NCBI GenBank assembly: GCA_013298245.1
Contig: JAAFHD010000201.1
Coordinates: 1 to 6,749 of the forward strand
Length of the DNA: 6,749 nucleotides
Reading direction: 5' to 3'
From: Alphaproteobacteria bacterium
GTDB taxonomy: Bacteria; Pseudomonadota; Alphaproteobacteria; Acetobacterales; Acetobacteraceae
The position numbers and the translations under genes were made by a program. Numbering within the stretch: position 1 is the stretch's first letter; the number at the start of each line of letters is the position of its first letter. This document shows, one piece after another, positions 6,386 to 6,749 of the stretch. The notes under the pieces were generated by a model. It did no database searches. It had not been told where the DNA came from and worked only from the letters and a program-made list of their open reading frames with translations.

Positions 6386-6423
6386 CCAAATTTGGACCTA
6401 TCCGCACCAAATTTGGACCTATC
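6385..6423. repeat. Two direct copies of an 18-bp element, each holding a perfect CCAAATTTGG palindrome
   Basis: ACCAAATTTGGACCTATC occurs exactly at 6385-6402 and again at 6406-6423, separated by CGC, giving a 21-bp period (about two helical turns). Each copy contains the 10-bp perfect palindrome CCAAATTTGG (6386-6395 and 6407-6416). The element is AT-rich in a GC-rich background and starts at the last base of the exporter stop codon, about 130-170 bp before the FG-GAP gene. Same-face spacing of two dyads fits cooperative binding by a dimeric protein. It could also be a remnant of a dispersed repeat or an iteron-like site. Function is inference. Confidence 0.75.
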
Positions 6424-6451
6424 TCCGAATCCGCCTTCCACGACGCATCAC

Positions 6452-6477
6452 GCCGTGGTGAGCATGGTGGCCACGGC
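6452..6477. other. Short hairpin in the 6386-6557 spacer
   Basis: GCCGTGG (6452-6458) can pair with CCACGGC (6471-6477) across a 12-nt loop. No T-run follows, so it is not a clear intrinsic terminator for the exporter. An alternative fold pairs CCACG at 6438-6442 with CGTGG at 6454-6458, so the two are mutually exclusive. Either could be a chance product of high GC. Confidence 0.25.
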
Positions 6478-6502
6478 CATCCTGGCCTGCACGACAAGCT
6501 GA

Positions 6503-6535
6503 GCATCCCGCCGCGCACCCCTCCGCGGCGAATGC
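6503..6535 (+). other. GC-rich hairpin in the leader of the FG-GAP gene
   Basis: CGCCGCG (6509-6515) is perfectly complementary to CGCGGCG (6524-6530) with an 8-nt loop. The stem extends after a small internal loop with GCAT (6503-6506) pairing ATGC (6532-6535). It ends 12 nt before the Shine-Dalgarno and is followed by a direct repeat of ATGCAC (6532-6537 and 6542-6547). There is no T-tract, so a terminator is unlikely. It may shape the 5' untranslated region. Confidence 0.4.
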
Positions 6536-6547
6536 ACAACCATGCAC

Positions 6548-6551
6548 GGAG
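6548..6551 (+). promoter_or_regulatory. Shine-Dalgarno site of the FG-GAP gene
   Basis: GGAG lies 6 nt before the ATG at 6558-6560, supporting this start for the gene that runs off the right edge. Confidence 0.6.
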
Positions 6552-6557
6552 CGCGCC

Positions 6558-6749
6558 ATGTCCTTCACCACACCGATCAACCTCTCGAGCCTGAACGGCA
6601 CCACCGGCTTCCGGCTGGATGGCGTGGCGGTGTTTGACCGCAGCGGCTATTCCGTGGCCTCGGCCGGTGATGTGAATGGCGATGGCTTCGCCGACCTGAT
6701 CGTGGGGGCCTATTTGGCCGACCCGAATGGCAGCTTGTCCGGCTCCAGC
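6558..6749 (+). CDS. FG-GAP / integrin-alpha-like repeat protein, N-terminal fragment
   Basis: Sixty-four codons are visible before the window ends, with no stop. The block SGYSVASAGDVNGDGFADLIVGA (29-51, key residues Asp38, Asn40, Asp42, Asp46) is a classic FG-GAP repeat with a DxNGDGxxD calcium-binding loop, the blade motif of integrin-alpha-type beta-propellers. The region before it (INLSSLNGTTGFRLDG, 7-22) leads directly into the first blade. The sequence then continues AYLADPNGSLSGSS, the usual spacer before the next strand. The N-terminus has no signal peptide, which fits large proteins secreted by type I systems through a C-terminal signal, often with RTX repeats. That is family knowledge and cannot be seen here. 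Such proteins usually act outside the cell in adhesion, matrix formation or as enzymes. Total length is unknown. Confidence 0.85.
   Translation, partial: MSFTTPINLSSLNGTTGFRLDGVAVFDRSGYSVASAGDVNGDGFADLIVGAYLADPNGSLSGSS

Noticed and set aside
6386..6416. CCAAATTTGG as a CArG box (MADS-factor site)
   Set aside because: The match to CC(A/T)6GG is exact, but MADS factors are eukaryotic and every gene here is bacterial, so only the palindrome itself is meaningful.
6382..6594. Small plus-strand frame reading through the twin palindromes (begins MTKFGPIRTKFGPI)
   Set aside because: The repeated peptide only mirrors the DNA repeat, there is no suitable ribosome site, and it overlaps the FG-GAP start out of frame.

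Overview
The window is GC-rich (clearly above 60% by eye) with strong G/C bias at third codon positions. Its gene mix (an orphan tripartite-tricarboxylate-type binding protein, a long-form RidA protein, a DHA2 exporter and the start of an FG-GAP repeat protein) suggests a high-GC alphaproteobacterium, plausibly of the Acetobacteraceae (Roseomonas-like). That placement is inference from gene content and composition; no rRNA or other taxonomic marker is present. I see no tRNA, rRNA, CRISPR array, transposase or integrase.

Layout from left to right. (1) 2-409 (+): the end of an unrecognised basic protein, probably cut by the window edge. It converges with (2). (2) 3404-418 (-): a two-gene operon. 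A large 823-residue protein with a C-terminal GT-B glycosyltransferase-like domain comes first, followed 14 bp later by a RidA-family (YjgF/UK114) protein. (3) 3405-3512: a short divergent intergenic region with a small inverted repeat. (4) 3513-4496 (+): a secreted Bug/TctC-type solute-binding protein. (5) 4831-4499 (-): a small Gly/His/Trp-rich putative lipoprotein, convergent with (4) with a 2-bp gap. (6) 4832-4984: a divergent intergenic region. (7) 4985-6385 (+): a 14-TM DHA2 major-facilitator exporter most like MdtD/HsrA. (8) 6386-6557: a 172-bp non-coding stretch with two near-contiguous copies of an AT-rich palindromic element and two GC-rich hairpins. (9) 6558-6749 (+): the first 64 codons of an FG-GAP/integrin-alpha-type repeat protein running off the right edge.

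Apart from the glycosyltransferase-like/RidA pair, the genes look like independent units and I do not see one pathway linking them. The points most worth a second look are: the glycosyltransferase-like domain lacks both glutamates of the usual EX7E motif and appears to have lost other donor-site residues; the twin CCAAATTTGG palindromes sit one 21-bp period apart between the exporter and the FG-GAP gene; and the FG-GAP gene has a structured leader. I found no convincing evidence of a complete novel defence or mobile system.
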